Positions 12,082 to 24,439 of a stretch of DNA of 64,000 nt are shown here, one piece after another. The notes under the pieces are model-generated. The model saw nothing but the letters and a program-made list of their open reading frames with translations. It did not search any database and was not told the DNA's origin. Source of the stretch: Antilocapra americana (taxonomy: Eukaryota > Chordata > Mammalia > Artiodactyla > Antilocapridae); assembly GCA_007570785.1 (NCBI GenBank), contig ML661885.1:17260918-17324917 (forward strand), read 5' to 3'. The stretch's first letter is position 1. Each line of letters opens with the position of its first letter. The position numbers and the translations under genes were made by a program.

Positions 12082-12530
12082 TTTTATTGTGCTTTACTTT
12101 ATTTATTTATTTTTTTCTACAAATTGAAGTTTTGTGGCAACCCTGCATTAACCCTGCATTTTGATGCTATTTTTTCCAATAGCATTTGCTCCCTTCACGT
12201 CTCTGTATCACACCCAAGGCAGTTCTTGCAACATTTCAGACCTTTTCATTATCATCTTCTTTGTGATGTAATCTGTGATTAGTAATCTTTGATGTTACTA
12301 TTGTCATTGTTTTGGCATTTTTTAACAATAAAATACTTTTTAATTAAGGTATGTATGTTGTATTTTTTTAGATATAATGCTCTTTCACCTTTAGTAGACT
12401 ACAATATAGTTTAAAGGTAACTTTTGTATGCATTTGGAAACCAAAAATTTTGTGTGACTCACTTTTTTGTGATATTCACTTCATTGCAGTGGTGTGGAAC
12501 CCAACCCACAATATTTCCAAGGTAAGCCTG
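12082..12530 (+). mobile_element. Tigger1 DNA transposon, internally deleted
   Basis: Left part matches the Tigger1 5' region (acaaattgaagttttgtggc, tgatgttactattgtcattg). The sequence then jumps straight to the 3' region (aacaataaaatactttttaa, ccaaaaattttgtgtgactc) and ends in a decayed terminal inverted repeat, ggtaagcctg, next to TA. The whole pogo-type transposase gene is missing and the left inverted repeat is lost, so it could not move by itself. Confidence 0.85.
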
Positions 12531-12867
12531 TAGTTAATTTTTCAGTAAATAAAGCTTTTAAGAAGAAATATACAATGTTTTAGTCAGGAGAAGATACCAG
12601 TTTAGGAGACAGTCCATCTGAAAACCAGGGAAAACTTTAAAACAATCAACAGTTGCTTTTCAGTGCCATCATTTTATTTTAGTAATATTAATGTGAATAA
12701 TAAGTCCTTATTAAAACTTGCAAGTTTGAAAATAATTCAGGTGGAAGTAATTCATAGCTAAGATGGTTAAGGCTAGTTTCCTCAATTCCTGACTGCTTAA
12801 GTGTGAGTTTGTTCTCCTCAAACCAAGAAAAAAAAAGTGAAAATAGAAATGTTTTAAAAGACTTCAT
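12531..12867. other. Single-copy DNA
   Basis: A+T-rich, no gene or repeat recognised. Confidence 0.5.
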
Positions 12868-13158
12868 TTTTTAATTTTTTTCAACTTTTTAATTGGAGGA
12901 TAATTGCTTTACAATGTTGTGTTGGTTTCTGTCGTACAACATGAATCAACCATGAGTGAGTGAGTGAGCTGAAAGTTGTCTGGCTCCTTTCGATCCCATG
13001 GATTGTAACCCGCCAGGCTCCTCTGTCCGTGGGGATTCTCCAGGCAAGAATCCTGAAGTGGGTTGCCATTTCCTTCTCCAAAAAGTATACATATCCCTGG
13101 CTCCTGAACCTCTCCCCAACCCCTCCCTATCCTACCCTTCTAGGTCATCACAGAGCAC
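12868..13158 (-). mobile_element. Artiodactyl L1 3' end, antisense, split by a SINE
   Basis: Reverse complement of an L1 3' terminus different from the 17 kb type: ttaattggaggataattgct, acaatgttgtgttggtttct, continuing after the SINE with tctaggtcatcacagagcac. It ends where the old L1 begins at about 13159. Confidence 0.75.
12954..13080 (-). mobile_element. Partial Bov-tA SINE, antisense
   Basis: Bov-A portion only (ccgccaggctcctctgtccg, gtgggttgccatttccttct). The tRNA-derived head is absent, so the copy is 5'-truncated. It splits the L1 3' end. Confidence 0.85.
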
Positions 13159-13655
13159 TGGGAGTTTTAGGTTCACAGAAAAATTGAGAGGAAGGTACCG
13201 TGGTTTCCCACATACCCTCTGACCCCACACTGGCATAGCCTCCATTTTCAGCACCCTCCCCCAAAGTGGAATAACTGGTGAAGGGCCTGCACTGGCACAT
13301 CATAATCATCCAGGGTCCTTGATTTACATCAGAGTTCACTCTTGGTTTTACACAGCCTGTGGTTCCAAAAAATGTGTGATGACCTGTATCTATTGTAATA
13401 CCGTACTGAGTATTTCCACTGCCCTAAAAATTCTCTGGGCTGCACCTTTTCATCCCTGTACCCCTTTCCCTCAACCACTGATCTTTTGATTGTCTCCACA
13501 GTTGTGTCTCTTCTGGAATGTCATATAGTAGGTAGCCTTTTCAGATTGGCTTCTTTCAGATAGTAATATACATTTACATTTCCTCCATGTCTTTCATGAC
13601 TTGACTGTTCATTGCTTTTAAGAGCTCAATAATATTCCATCATCTGGATGTACTA

Positions 13656-13840
13656 CATGCATGCTCAGTCATGTCTCCCTCTTTGTAACCCCATGGACTG
13701 ACTGTAACCTGCCAGGCTCCTCTGTCTATGGGATTTTCCAAGCAAGAATACTGGAGTGCATTGTCATTTCCTTCTCCAGGGGATTTTTCCCAACCCGCAC
13801 TGGCAGGCATTCTTTACCCCTGGTACCACCCAGGAAGCCC
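13656..13840 (-). mobile_element. Bov-tA SINE, antisense, internally shortened
   Basis: gcatgctcagtcatgtctcc start, Bov-A body, then a shortened tRNA head (actggcaggcattctttacc) ending caggaagccc. Part of the head is deleted. Inserted in the old L1. TSD not resolved. Confidence 0.88.
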
Positions 13841-13890
13841 ATAGGTGGGTTGTGCCATAGTGTATTAATTAATTCACCTACTGCAAGGCT

Positions 13891-14105
13891 GGACTTCCCT
13901 GGTGGCCCAAACAGTAAAGAATCCACCTGCAGTGCGGGAGACCTGGGTTCTATCCCTGGATTGGGAAGATCCCCTGGAGGAGGGCATGGCAGCCCACTCC
14001 AGTATTCTTGCCTGGAGAATCCCCATGGATAGAGGGGCCTGGCGGGCCACAGTCTATGGACTTGCAGAGTCGGACTCAGCTGAGCAACTAAGCACACAGC
14101 ACACA
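13891..14105 (+). mobile_element. Bov-tA SINE, sense
   Basis: Full-length head-to-tail Bov-tA (ggacttccctggtggcccaa ... gtcggactcagctgagcaac). The flanks ctactgcaaggc and acactgaaagcc may be a decayed TSD. It lies about 50 bp from an oppositely oriented Bov-tA. Confidence 0.92.
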
Positions 14106-14636
14106 CTGAAAGCCATGTTCATTGTTTTCAAATTAAGTAATTATGAATAAAGCTGCTGTAAATTTCTGTGTGCAGGTTTTTGTATGGACATAACTTTTTA
14201 CTTCCTTTGGGTTAATATTAACACTAAGGAATTTGATTGATGCATTGTATATAAGGTTCGGTTGATTTTGTGAAAAACTGCCAATTCTCTTCCAAAGTAG
14301 TTATACCATTTTTCATTCCCCTCAGCAATGAATGAGAGTTCCTGTTGCACACACATTTAGGCCATTCTAATAACTGGTATCACATTGTTGTTTTAATTTT
14401 CATTTCCCTGAAAACATATGATGTGAAACATCTTTTCATATGCTTGTATACTATTTCTATGTCTTCCTTGGTAATGTGTCTGTTGAGGCTTTTGGTCCAT
14501 TTTTTGATTCAGTTGTTTATTCTTGTTAAGTTTTAAGGATTTTTTGTATATTTTAGATAATAGTTCTTTATCAGATATGCTTTCCGCAAAAACAAAAAAG
14601 GGACTTACCTTTTCATTCTCTTATCAAGTGTCTTTT

Positions 14637-15720
14637 AGACAGCCTTCAGAATGGGAGAAAATAATAGCAAATGAAGCAACTGACAAAGAATTAATCTCAA
14701 AAATATACAAGCAGCTCATGCAGCTCAATATCAGAAAAACAAACGACCCAATCAAAAAATGGGCTAAAGAACTAAACAGACATTTCTCCAAAGAAGACAT
14801 ACAGATGGCTAACAAACATATGAAAAGATGCTCAACATCACTCATTATCAGAGAAATGCAAATCAAAACCACATGAGGTATCATCAGAATGGCTGCTATC
14901 AAAAAGTCTACAAACAATAAGTGCTGGAGAGGGTGCAAAGAAAAGGGAACCCTCTTACACTGTTGGTGGGAATGCAAACTAGTATAGCCACTGTGAAGAA
15001 CAGTGTGGAGATTTCTTAAAAAACCTGAAATAGAACTGCCACACAATCCAGCAATCCCACTGCTGGGCATACACACTGAGGAAACCAGAATTGAAAGAGA
15101 CACGTGTACCCTGATGTTCATCACAGCACTGTTTACAATAGCCAGGACATGGAAGCAACCTGGGTGTCCATCAGCAGACGAATGGATAAGAAACCTATGG
15201 TACACATACACAATGGGATATTACTCACCTATTAAAAAGAATACATTTGAATCAGGTCTAATGAGGTGGATAAAACTGGAGCCTATTATACAGAGTGAAG
15301 TAAGTCAGAAAGAAAAACACCAATACTGTATATTAACACATGTATGTGGAATTCAGAAAGATGGTAGTCATGACCCTATATGCAAGACAGCAAAAGAGAC
15401 ACAGATATAAAGAATAGACTTTTGGACTCTGTGGGAGAAGGTGAGGGTGAGATGATTTGAAAGAATAGCATTGACACATGTTTATTACTGTATGTGAAAT
15501 AGATCGCCAGTCCAGGTTCGGTGCATGAGACAGGGTGCTCAGGGCCAGTGCACTGGGATGACCCTGAGGGATGGGATGGGGTGGGAGGTGGGAGGGGAGT
15601 TTAGAATGGGGAACACATGTACGCCCGTGGCTGATTCACGTCAGTGTATGGCAAAAACCACTACAATATTGTAAAGTAATTAGCCTCCAATTAAAATAAA
15701 TTAACTTAAAAAAAGAGAGA
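14637..15720 (+). mobile_element. 5'-truncated bovid L1 (older subfamily), sense
   Basis: Begins in the ORF2 C-terminal region and ends with a 3' UTR and A-rich tail at about 15710. ORF2 is broken by a deletion near 14875 (the ttacaccagt block is lost) and an in-frame TAG near 14984. The 3' end (taattagcctccaattaaaa) differs from the 3.4/17.0 kb copies, showing a second, older subfamily. The 5' junction has microhomology (tcttttagac) and no clear TSD. Confidence 0.92.
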
Positions 15721-17017
15721 GAAAAAGAGCAGAGGTATTTTATTTCAGTGAAATGAAGCTTATCATTTATTTCTTTCATGAATCACGCTTTTGATGTAAA
15801 AAGTCACTGTCATACTCAAGGTCATCTAGGTTTCTCCTTTATTAGAAAAAATCTTTTCTAGGGGTTTTATGGTCTTGCATTTTGCAATTTAGTCTATAAT
15901 CCATTTTGAGTTAATTTTTGAAGGGTATTAGGTCTGTATCTAGATTAACTTTTTTTTTTTTTGCATGTGAAAATCCAATTGTTCCAACACCACTTGTTGG
16001 AAAGACTATCATTTCTTCATTAAATTCCTTTGTTTCTTTGTCAAAGTTGAAACTGTGTTTATGTAAGTCAGTTTCTAGGATCTTCATTGTGTTCCATTAG
16101 TCTTTATGTCTGCTCTTTCACTAATACCACACTGTCTTGAGACTAGGTTTTTAATAAGTTTTGAAGTTGGGTAGTGTCTGTCTTCCAACTTTAGTCTTCT
16201 TCAATATTCTGTTGATTTTTTTTTTTTTTGCCTCACCATATAAACTTTAGACTTAAGTTTTTTGATATCCTCAGAATACTTGGCTAGGATTTTGACTGAA
16301 ATTTCATTGAATCTATAGATTAAGGTCAGAACAACTGATGTGTTGACAGTACTGAATCTTTCTATCCATGAACGTGGAATTTATCAGAGTTTTGCACCTT
16401 TTCTCATATATAATCTTGTATATATTTTATTAGATTTATTTCAAAGTATTTCATTCTTTACATGCTAATATAAATGATAGAGTGTTTTATTTCAAATTGC
16501 ACTTGTTCTTTACTGAAATATATGACAGTGATTAACATTAGTATATTCATCTTGTTATCTGCAATGTTGCTATACTTGCATATCAGTTCTAGGAGTTTTT
16601 TGGTTAATTCTTTTATCATTTTCTGCATTGATGATCATATCCTCTGTAAATGAAAAATTTTATGTCTTTCTTCTCAATCTTTATACGTTTTTATTTTCTT
16701 TCTTGTCATAGTGCATTAGCTAGAACTTGTAGTACAGTGTTGAAAAGGAGTGATTCAAGAGGACATCCTTGCCTTGTTCCTGATTTTAATAGGAGAATTC
16801 CATTTTCTCATCACAAACTATGATGTTATCTGTACAAATTTTGTATATATTCTTTATCAAGTTGAGGATATTCCCCTCTATTTCTAGTTTTCTGAGACTA
16901 TTTATTGTGAATGGATATTGGGTTTTGTCAGATGCTTTTTCTTCATCAATTGATATGATCAAAATATTTTTTTTCTTTATCCTCTTGATGTGATGGATTA
17001 CATTAATTGATTTTTTT

Positions 17018-17873
17018 TTTAATTTTTTTATTTATTATTTTTTTTAATTGTTTTTGCCATACATTGTCATGATATCACCATGGGTTTACATATGCTTCCC
17101 CTCCGGAACCCCCCTCCCTCTTCCCTCCCCCCCCCCGGGAAATCTCGCTGGACCAGCCCCGAGCATCAGTCCTGGGCTGGCGATTAACTAGACATATGAA
17201 AATTAACATGCTTCAATGCCCTTCTCCCATATCATCCCACCCTTACACTCATCCACAAAGTCCACGAGTCTATTCTATACATCTGCGTTCCTTTTGCTGT
17301 CTCGTATGTTGGGTTCTTGTTACCGTCTTTCTAAATTCCATATATATGCGTTAATATACTATATTGTTGTTTTTGCTTCTGGCTTACTTCACTCTGGATA
17401 ATGGGCTCCAGTTTCGTCCATCTGAGTAGAATTGCTTCAAATGATTTTTTTTTAATGCTGAGTAATATTCCATTGTGTATATGTACCACAGCTTTCTTAT
17501 CCATTCGTCAGTTGATGGGCATCTAGGTTGCTTCCATGTCCTGGCTATTGTAAACAATGCAGCGATGAACATTGGGGTACACGTGGCTCTTTCAATTCTG
17601 GTTTCCTCGGTGTATATGCCCAGCAGTGGGATTGTTGGGTCATATGGCAGGTCTATTTGCAGCTTTTTAAGGAACCTCCACACTGTTTTCCATAGTGGTT
17701 GTACTAGTTTGCATTCCCACCAACAGTGTAAGAGGGTTCCCTTTTCTCCACATCCTCTCCAGCATTTATTGCTTGTAGACTTTTGGATGGCAGCCATTCT
17801 GACTGGTGTAAAGTGGTACCTCATTGTAGTTTTGATTTGCATTTCTCTGATAATGAGTGATGTTGAACATCTT
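17018..17873 (-). mobile_element. 5'-truncated bovid L1, antisense, exact 15-bp TSD
   Basis: Poly-T, polypyrimidine tract (17098-17136), 3' UTR, then the ORF2 C-terminus in reverse. The exact TSD ttaattgattttttt lies at 17003-17017 and 17874-17888, and the old L1 reads straight across it. A minus-strand frame of 152 codons (17384-17842) is almost identical to the C-terminal region of the 3.4 kb L1 and keeps the intact CX3CX7HX4C motif. Same young subfamily. Confidence 0.96.
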
Positions 17874-18502
17874 TTAATTGATTTTTTTAATGTTTTAACA
17901 ACCTTGCATGCCTGGGGTAAATCTTATCTTATGTGTATAATTGTTTCATACATTAATGCATTCAATTGATAATGTTTCTTTGAGGATTTTTGCATCTATG
18001 CTCCTAATAGGCATTAGCTTGTAGTTTTCTTTTCTAATATCTTTGTCTATTTTTGATAATAGGTTAGTACTTGCTTCAATGAATGAGTTAGGACGTATTC
18101 CTTCTGCTACTATCCTCTAAAAGAGATTTTTAGGGCATTGGTATAATGGCTTCTTTAAATGTTTGAGCACGTCTGAACTTGATGATTTCTGTCTTGGAAG
18201 GTTATTAATTAATTATTAATGATTAATGATTGATTGAGTTTTTTTGACAGATATAGGCCTGTTAGAACATGTGTTGCTGTTGTGTGGGTTTTGTTTATCT
18301 TCAACTTCACTGTAAGGCTGGACTTTAAAATACCAAAGTAGTTACTCCAATATGTAGTAATTGGAAAATTCCCTTTGCTGCACATACATCTTCTCCAAAA
18401 TATATTATAGTCAGAATGTTCAGTTTTTGGCTATATACAGGTAATATGGTAACATAACACTGTGGGTTAAAATTTGCATTTCCTTGATCACAAATAGGAT
18501 TC

Positions 18503-19425
18503 TTGTTGTTGTTCAATCACTGTTATACCCAACTCTTTGCAATCCCCTGGACTGCAGCACACTAGGTCCCCTGTCCTCCACTCTCTCCCAGAGTTTGCTC
18601 AGATTCATGTCCATTGAGCCAATGATGCTGTCTGTCTAACCGACTCATCCTCTGCCACCTCTTGCACCTTTGGTCTTCAGTCTTTCCCAGCATCAGAGTC
18701 TTTTCCAATGAGTCGGCTCTTTGCATCAGGTGGCAAAAGTATTGGAGCTTCAGCTTCAGTACCAGTCCTTCCAATGAACATTCAGGACTGATTTCCTTTA
18801 GGATGGACTGGTTTAGTCTCCTTGTAGTCAAAAGATGCTCAGGAGTCTTCTCCAACACCACAGTTCAAAAGCATCAATTCTTCAACGCTCAACCTTCTTT
18901 ATGATCCAACTTTCACTTTTGTACATTAATATGGGAAAAACCATAGCTTTGACTATACAGACCTTTGTCAGCAAAATGATGGCTCTGCTTTTTAATATGC
19001 TGTCTAGGTTTGTCTAGATTTACTTTCCTTCCAAGCAGCAAGCATCGTTTAATTTTATGCCTACAGTTACTGTCCGCAGTGATTTGAGAGCCTAAGAAAA
19101 TAAAATCTGTCACTGCTTACACTTTTTCTCCTTCTTTTGCCATGAAATGATGGGACCGTATGCCGTGATCTTAGTTTTTTGAATGTTGAGTATTAAACCA
19201 GCTTTTCCACTCTCCTCTTTCACCCTCATCAAGAGGCTCTTCAGTTCCTCTTCACTTTCTGCCATTAGAGTGGTATTATCTGCATATCTGAGGTTACTGA
19301 TATTTCTCCTGGCAACCTTGATTCCAGCTTGTGATTCATCCAGCCCAGTATTTTGAATGATGTACTCTGCTTATAAATTAAATAAGCAGGGTGACAATAT
19401 ACATCCTTGTCATACTCCTTTCCCA
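18503..19425 (-). mobile_element. BovB LINE fragment, antisense
   Basis: BovB 3' end (ttgttgttgttcaatcactg) through the C-terminal part of the RT ORF, ending near the 'taagcagggtgacaatatac' block. Many frameshifts. Minus-strand scraps at 18562-18861 and 18913-19113 are BovB RT C-terminal sequence. Confidence 0.9.
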
Positions 19426-20110
19426 ATTACTTGCTTGTTGACTATTTATATTTCCTCTTTTGTATATTGTCTTTTTATGAGACTGAGCGCTGCCTACTGC
19501 GCTAAGGAGGCAGATCATATTGTCTTTTTAATTCTTATTGATTTATGCAGATTACATATATATTCTGGATACTATTTCAACTTTATTTTTTAGTATTTGC
19601 TGAATATTATCAATTCCACACTGATAGTTCATTTCTTTTGAAAATTTTAAAGAAGCCACATAATTGTTTTCTGGCTTGCATAAAATATTCAGTGTGTCTT
19701 TTCCCTTTCTCTGTGTTTTTAGTGTTTTTAAAATATTTTTACTTAGTCTTTAGTAACTTGACAATGATATGGTCTGGTGTGATTTCTTTGTATTTATCCT
19801 GTTGAGATTCATTGAGATTCTTAAATCTGTATAAATAACATTTTCCATAAAAACAATAAAATAGCTCACAAATTTTTAACTGATTTTTATCTCATTTTCT
19901 CTCTTTTCTCTGGAATTTCAATTAATGGCCGCTCTATGAACTCTCACAGGTCACTGATGGTCTGCTCACTTATTCAATTTTTTTTTCTTAGTTTCAATTT
20001 GGATAATTTGTACTATCCTATTTCAATTTCTTTTGTCATTTAATAGTGTTAAGTCTCTTATTGAACTATTGAATGAATTTTTATTTTATAATATGTATAT
20101 ATATTCTAAG

Positions 20111-20317
20111 TCTGTGTGTTAGTCTCTCAGTCATGTTCAACTCTTTGTGACCCTGTGGACTCCAGCCTACCAGGCTCCTCTGCCCATGGAATTCTCCAGG
20201 CAAGAATACTGGAGTGGGTTGCCATTTCCTTCTCCAAAGGATCTTCCCAACCCAGGGATCAAACCCAGGTCTCCCACATTGCAGGCAGATTTACCATCTA
20301 AGCCACCAAGGAAACCC
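20111..20317 (-). mobile_element. Bov-tA SINE, antisense, with TSD
   Basis: Complete antisense Bov-tA (gtgtgttagtctctcagtca ... aagccaccaaggaaacc). Flanked by tatattctaag (20100-20110) and tatattcaaag (20318-20328), 10/11 identical. Confidence 0.95.
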
Positions 20318-20465
20318 TATATTCAAAGTATATCCATTTTCAAATTTACACTTGTTGTTCTCTGACTATTCTCATTTCTCTCTTGGAATGCCTCATCTTT
20401 TCATTCACTATATTCGTCTTTTCCTCTACATTTCTTAACATATTTAAAGTAGTTGATTTAAATAC

Positions 20466-20645
20466 TTGTGCTAAGTTGCTTCAGTCGTGTTCAGCTCTTT
20501 GTGATTCCATGGACTGTAGCCTGAAGACTCCTCTGTCCATGGGATTTCCCAAGCAAGATACTGGAGTGGGTTGCCATTTCCCCCTCCAGGGGATCTTTCT
20601 GACCCAGGGATGAAACTTGCATCTCTTATGTCTCCTGCATTGGCA
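20466..20645 (-). mobile_element. Bov-tA SINE, antisense, head truncated
   Basis: Starts ttgtgctaagttgcttcagt and ends at ctcctgcattggca, missing the outermost tRNA-derived bases. TSD-like flanks ttgatttaaatac (20453-20465) and ttgataaatac (20646-20656) differ by a 2-base indel. Confidence 0.9.
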
Positions 20646-21050
20646 TTGATAAATACCTCTTCTGCTAATTCTAATAATTATATCATCAAGAAATTCTATT
20701 ATACTGGCTTTTTCTTCTCTTTTTTTATGAGCTACATTTTCCTGCTTCTTTACTACTTCATTATTTTTAATTGTATACTAGATACTCTGTATAGAAGAAT
20801 GGTGAAGATTTAGATATAATTTTCTTTTATTTAGTTTTGTTTATTTCTAAAAAGTCCAAGCCTCTTTTTCTGCCTGGCATTTAGGGTGAAGGGCTAATTA
20901 TTTAAGTATCTTCTAAAGTTGATTTGAACTAGGATTGGGTTATAGCTTTTAATTCAGTTGGATCTGCCCATGATCAGGAGAACCTTCAACATTCCAAGTT
21001 GCTACCATTTTGATCATATCAATATTTGAAATGAAGATAGGTTAAATTGC

Positions 21051-22242
21051 AGTTTCAGATATTTTTGAACCAAAGCTTGATATACATGTGACAACCCATG
21101 ATTAAATATAGTTTTCTCTGATATCTTTCTATTTTTCTCCAAAGCCACTTTCTTTTTTTTCTGGGAAGGGGTAAAGGTTTACCTTTCAGGAAGAAAGAAT
21201 TGTCATGTGGAGCAATTTGTTTTGTATTTGGGGTTCTTTTAGATTCTATGTCATCTCTCCAGCATACCATCTCTCCTATTCCTATTCTATTACTACCCTG
21301 GGCCTTTTCTCTCTTCATCCCTATCTAGATGCACACTGCCAGTAATGGAAGCTGACACTATGGTCTCTGCTCACATATAAAAGACTTCTTCTATATGGAA
21401 TTCAATTCATTTAGCCTTCCTTGTCTCCACTATTTGCTAGTAGTGTAGAATGTTATGGTTTTTATTTTGTCTGAGTCATATAGCTCTACAATAAAAATTT
21501 AGAAAATTCCACTTATCAATAGTTTAATAATGCTTAACTCAATGGGTAATATGAAGTGTATGTGTCTGTTTTTCTATTGCTGCAGAAATTTCAATTACTG
21601 AAGCTTTGGGGTAAGTATTAATAATTCTTAGGGCAATTTTCCCTTCTTTTTCTTCCTCAAGAGTGCCACAGTTTCTCTTGGCTTCTTGACTCTATCAAAG
21701 CATTCATTCCTTCAATTTGGTTGATATCAGTTATATCTTAAATTGAAATAATGACATTAATTTATGCCATAGCATGATGACTAATAACTTTCTTAAAAGA
21801 GCCTTAATGTTTTTTAGAAAATTTATTATTTCAAGTTAAATTCAGGTCAATGAGTTTTCAGATAATTTGACAAAATTAACTAATACTTCTCAAAGAGCAT
21901 GTGTAGAGTTGAAATCTGTATGTGTATTTCAGATTGTCTTTCTTCTTCCACATCTTTGTTTAAGCACTTATATAAGCCAGGAGAATGTTCTTTTTTCCCT
22001 CTCTGCCGGTAAAATCATATCTCTCCTTAAAAATCCTGATCAAGATTTATTACTCCACAACTCATTTTTTTATGATTCTGTGCCACATATAACCTTCATT
22101 TCTATGAACTTTTGTTGAATTTAATTGAATAATTTTATTATGTATATTATCATATCCTATAACTCTTGCACACATCTTGAATCTTGTATTATGAAACTTT
22201 CAGATGCAAGTGATAGAAATCTAGTTTAAAATAGTTAAATAT
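21051..22242. other. Single-copy DNA
   Basis: No gene or confident repeat. Short frames only (longest about 87 codons, no recognisable content). Confidence 0.5.
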
Positions 22243-22257
22243 AAAAGAAAATGTATC

Positions 22258-22727
22258 TTGACCATCTTCATGTCTTCTTTGAAAAAATGTCCATTTAGAT
22301 CTCTACCCTTTTTTTGATTGGGTTGTTTGCTTTTTTGATAATGAGTTTCATGAGCTGTTTGTATATTTTGGAGATTAATCCCTTGTTAGTTGTTTCATTG
22401 GCAGTTGCTTTTTCTCATTCAGAGAGTTAGGGTTTGCAGGGCAGGAATGGAGATGCAGACGTAGAGAATGGACAGGTGGACATGAAGTGGGGGAGAGGAG
22501 TGAACTGGAAGATGGGGATTGATGTATTCACACTACTGTGTGTAAAACAAATAGCTAGTGGGAAGCTCAGCTCGGTGCTCTGTGATGACCTTAGAGGGGT
22601 GGGATGGCAGGTGGGAGGGAGATCTAAGTGGGAGGGGATATATGTATACATATAGCTGAGTCACTTCATTGTACAGCAGAAACTAACACAATATTGTAAA
22701 GCAACACACTCAATTTTATTTTTTTTA
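22258..22727. mobile_element. L1 with 5' inversion (twin priming) and TSD
   Basis: 22258 to about 22433 reads antisense L1 ORF2 (tgattgggttgtttgctttt, gtatattttggagattaatc). From about 22434 the sequence reads sense L1 3' UTR (attgatgtattcacactact, tgtacagcagaaactaacac). The near-exact TSD aaaag(a/t)aaatgtatc at 22243-22257 and 22728-22742 (14/15) shows this is one insertion. The 3' tail is T-rich (attttattttttttaaaa) rather than poly-A. Confidence 0.9.
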
Positions 22728-22742
22728 AAAAGTAAATGTATC

Positions 22743-24438
22743 AGCTTGTATAACTAAACCATAAAAAGGAGTGAGTGGGGTACATTTCAGTAACACACGC
22801 TGGAGTCTGGAATTCAAACAGCATCAGCATTCTCTCTCTATTTTTCTATCTTTCTCTCTTCACTCACCACAATAATCTCTAGTCTAGACTTCTATTTTTG
22901 TACATGTGACTCAGGTACCTCTGTGTAGTGAGGAACTCATCTGTATTTATATCTTAACAGCTTATGATTTAAGAGCAAAAAGCTATTTTTACACCAATAT
23001 AGAAATTCAAGGAAGGACTCTAATTGTCCCGGTTTGGATCACATATCCATCTTTTGGATACCATGACCAAGAGGATGTAGAACTATCATTAGCCCAGCCT
23101 GAGATATCTTCTTCTCTTTGGCTTCAGAATGAAATAGGCTCAGACAGAGTATTTTGACATATAACCTGTCATAACCTATCAGAGCCCCAAGGATCTGGAA
23201 ATAAGGAATTGTAGTGTATCCTTTACTGTCCTTTTCCCCCTATAATCTCCTCTGAACAGAATAGGTGGTTTCAGAGGGCCTCTCATGATAGGAACTGTCT
23301 TTTGGCTTAAATTTATTGGTTAAAGCTTTAGTTTAAAAATATATTTGTTTTGTTTTGCAGTTATGTTTGGGCCGAATTAAAATGATATTGTTTTCCTTTT
23401 TTTAAACAGTGGTGAAATAGATATGGTATTAAATAATCAGAGAAAGACAGGATGTTTGAAGTGTGATGTAAAGATATTAAATTGAACCAGTTAAAGATTT
23501 ATATCAGTTGGTGACAAAGAATCAGAAAATGTATTTATGGTAGTGATGAATTGAAATGACTTTTTTTATCTGTCTCCCCAAATCTTTTGCATAAATCCAG
23601 GCATAACTTACTCTCCTCTCTCTCACTCTTGGTGATCTGTGAAATTTCAGTCCTCCTCAGCCTCTCCTTTCACTGACCCTACGCTACTTACTTGTTTTTG
23701 TACAGCCACAAAGTGGAAATGTGATCATTCCTTTGAAATCACAGAATATTTGGATGTTTATTTCCTTACTCTTTTCTTATAAATATGTCTTAGCTGTCTC
23801 AATTAAGTTCTAGATTTTTCTACAGAAAGTGACATGCCTTCTGATTCTCTTTAAATCTAAATAATACTGATCACAGTTCTGAACAGTTTTTCAGCTAAAG
23901 TTTGTGGACAGTAAAGAATCAGAATGGAATGTTAAGAACTTCCAGCAGGAAGTTACTGCTTTGAAACCACTTTAAGAAAACAGTATAATGTCTGCTAAAT
24001 ATGCATTCTTATATTTATTGCCAAGTCTTTACCATCTTCCTTGAAATCTGAAAAAGAAGAGGATTAATGTCAGGGCCCTGAGTCCTCAATACATGGTGAA
24101 TTTTTGCCACAAGGAGGTATGTAATCAGGAGAGAGGAATGGATAGGAACTCTGCTAACTTCCATCAATGTATCTTTAAGATAACAAAGGGACCAGATAGT
24201 ACTCTTCTTCCCCATTCAGACTGGAACAACTTTGTAAATTCTTTGGTGGAAATGACAGGATACAAATAATAGAAAATAAAAGGATTCTTTCAAAATACAA
24301 TGAAAATCTACTTTGCCAATATAGCTGAAATTGGACCAAGAATCTGTATATTTCCTTGAAAAAGCACCTATGTGACAGTTTTTTTGCTCAATTAAATTTA
24401 GGCTCAGGGTTCATGAAAATTATGAGGTCAGAAGCTGC
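22743..24438. other. Single-copy DNA
   Basis: No gene seen. There is a CT-rich patch (ctctctctatttttctatct) at about 22832-22862. Longest frame 22906-23157 (83 codons) has no recognised domain. Confidence 0.5.
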
Positions 24439-24439
24439 T

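Larger units (their letters stand above)
13159..18300 (-). mobile_element. Ancient L1 (L1MA/L1MB-like), antisense, hosting four younger insertions
   Basis: With the insertions removed, the plus strand is a continuous reverse complement of an old L1 3' UTR and ORF2: 3' UTR block from tgggagttttaggttcacag, then ORF2 3' end (tgaataaagctgctgtaaat), through tccattttgagttaattttt, cattgaatctatagattaag and gaggacatccttgccttgtt to tttgcatctatgctcctaat near 17.99 kb. All frames are broken. Later insertions lie at 13656-13840, 13891-14105, 14637-15720 and 17018-17873. Subfamily not certain. Confidence 0.82.
19430..21050 (-). mobile_element. Old L1M 3' UTR-like sequence, antisense, with two Bov-tA insertions
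   Basis: T-rich sequence with L1 3' UTR landmarks (atttcaattaatggccgctc, tatttaaagtagttgattta, ctgcctggcatttagggtga) in the order expected of an old L1M copy. Ends are approximate. The identification rests on remembered consensus. Confidence 0.5.

Noticed and set aside
13726..14106. 126-codon minus-strand frame
   Set aside because: Antisense translation of two adjacent Bov-tA SINEs.
14523..15211. 195-codon minus-strand and related frames
   Set aside because: Antisense of L1 ORF2, which has few stops on the opposite strand. The same applies to 4980-5678, 5688-6029 and 17475-17969.
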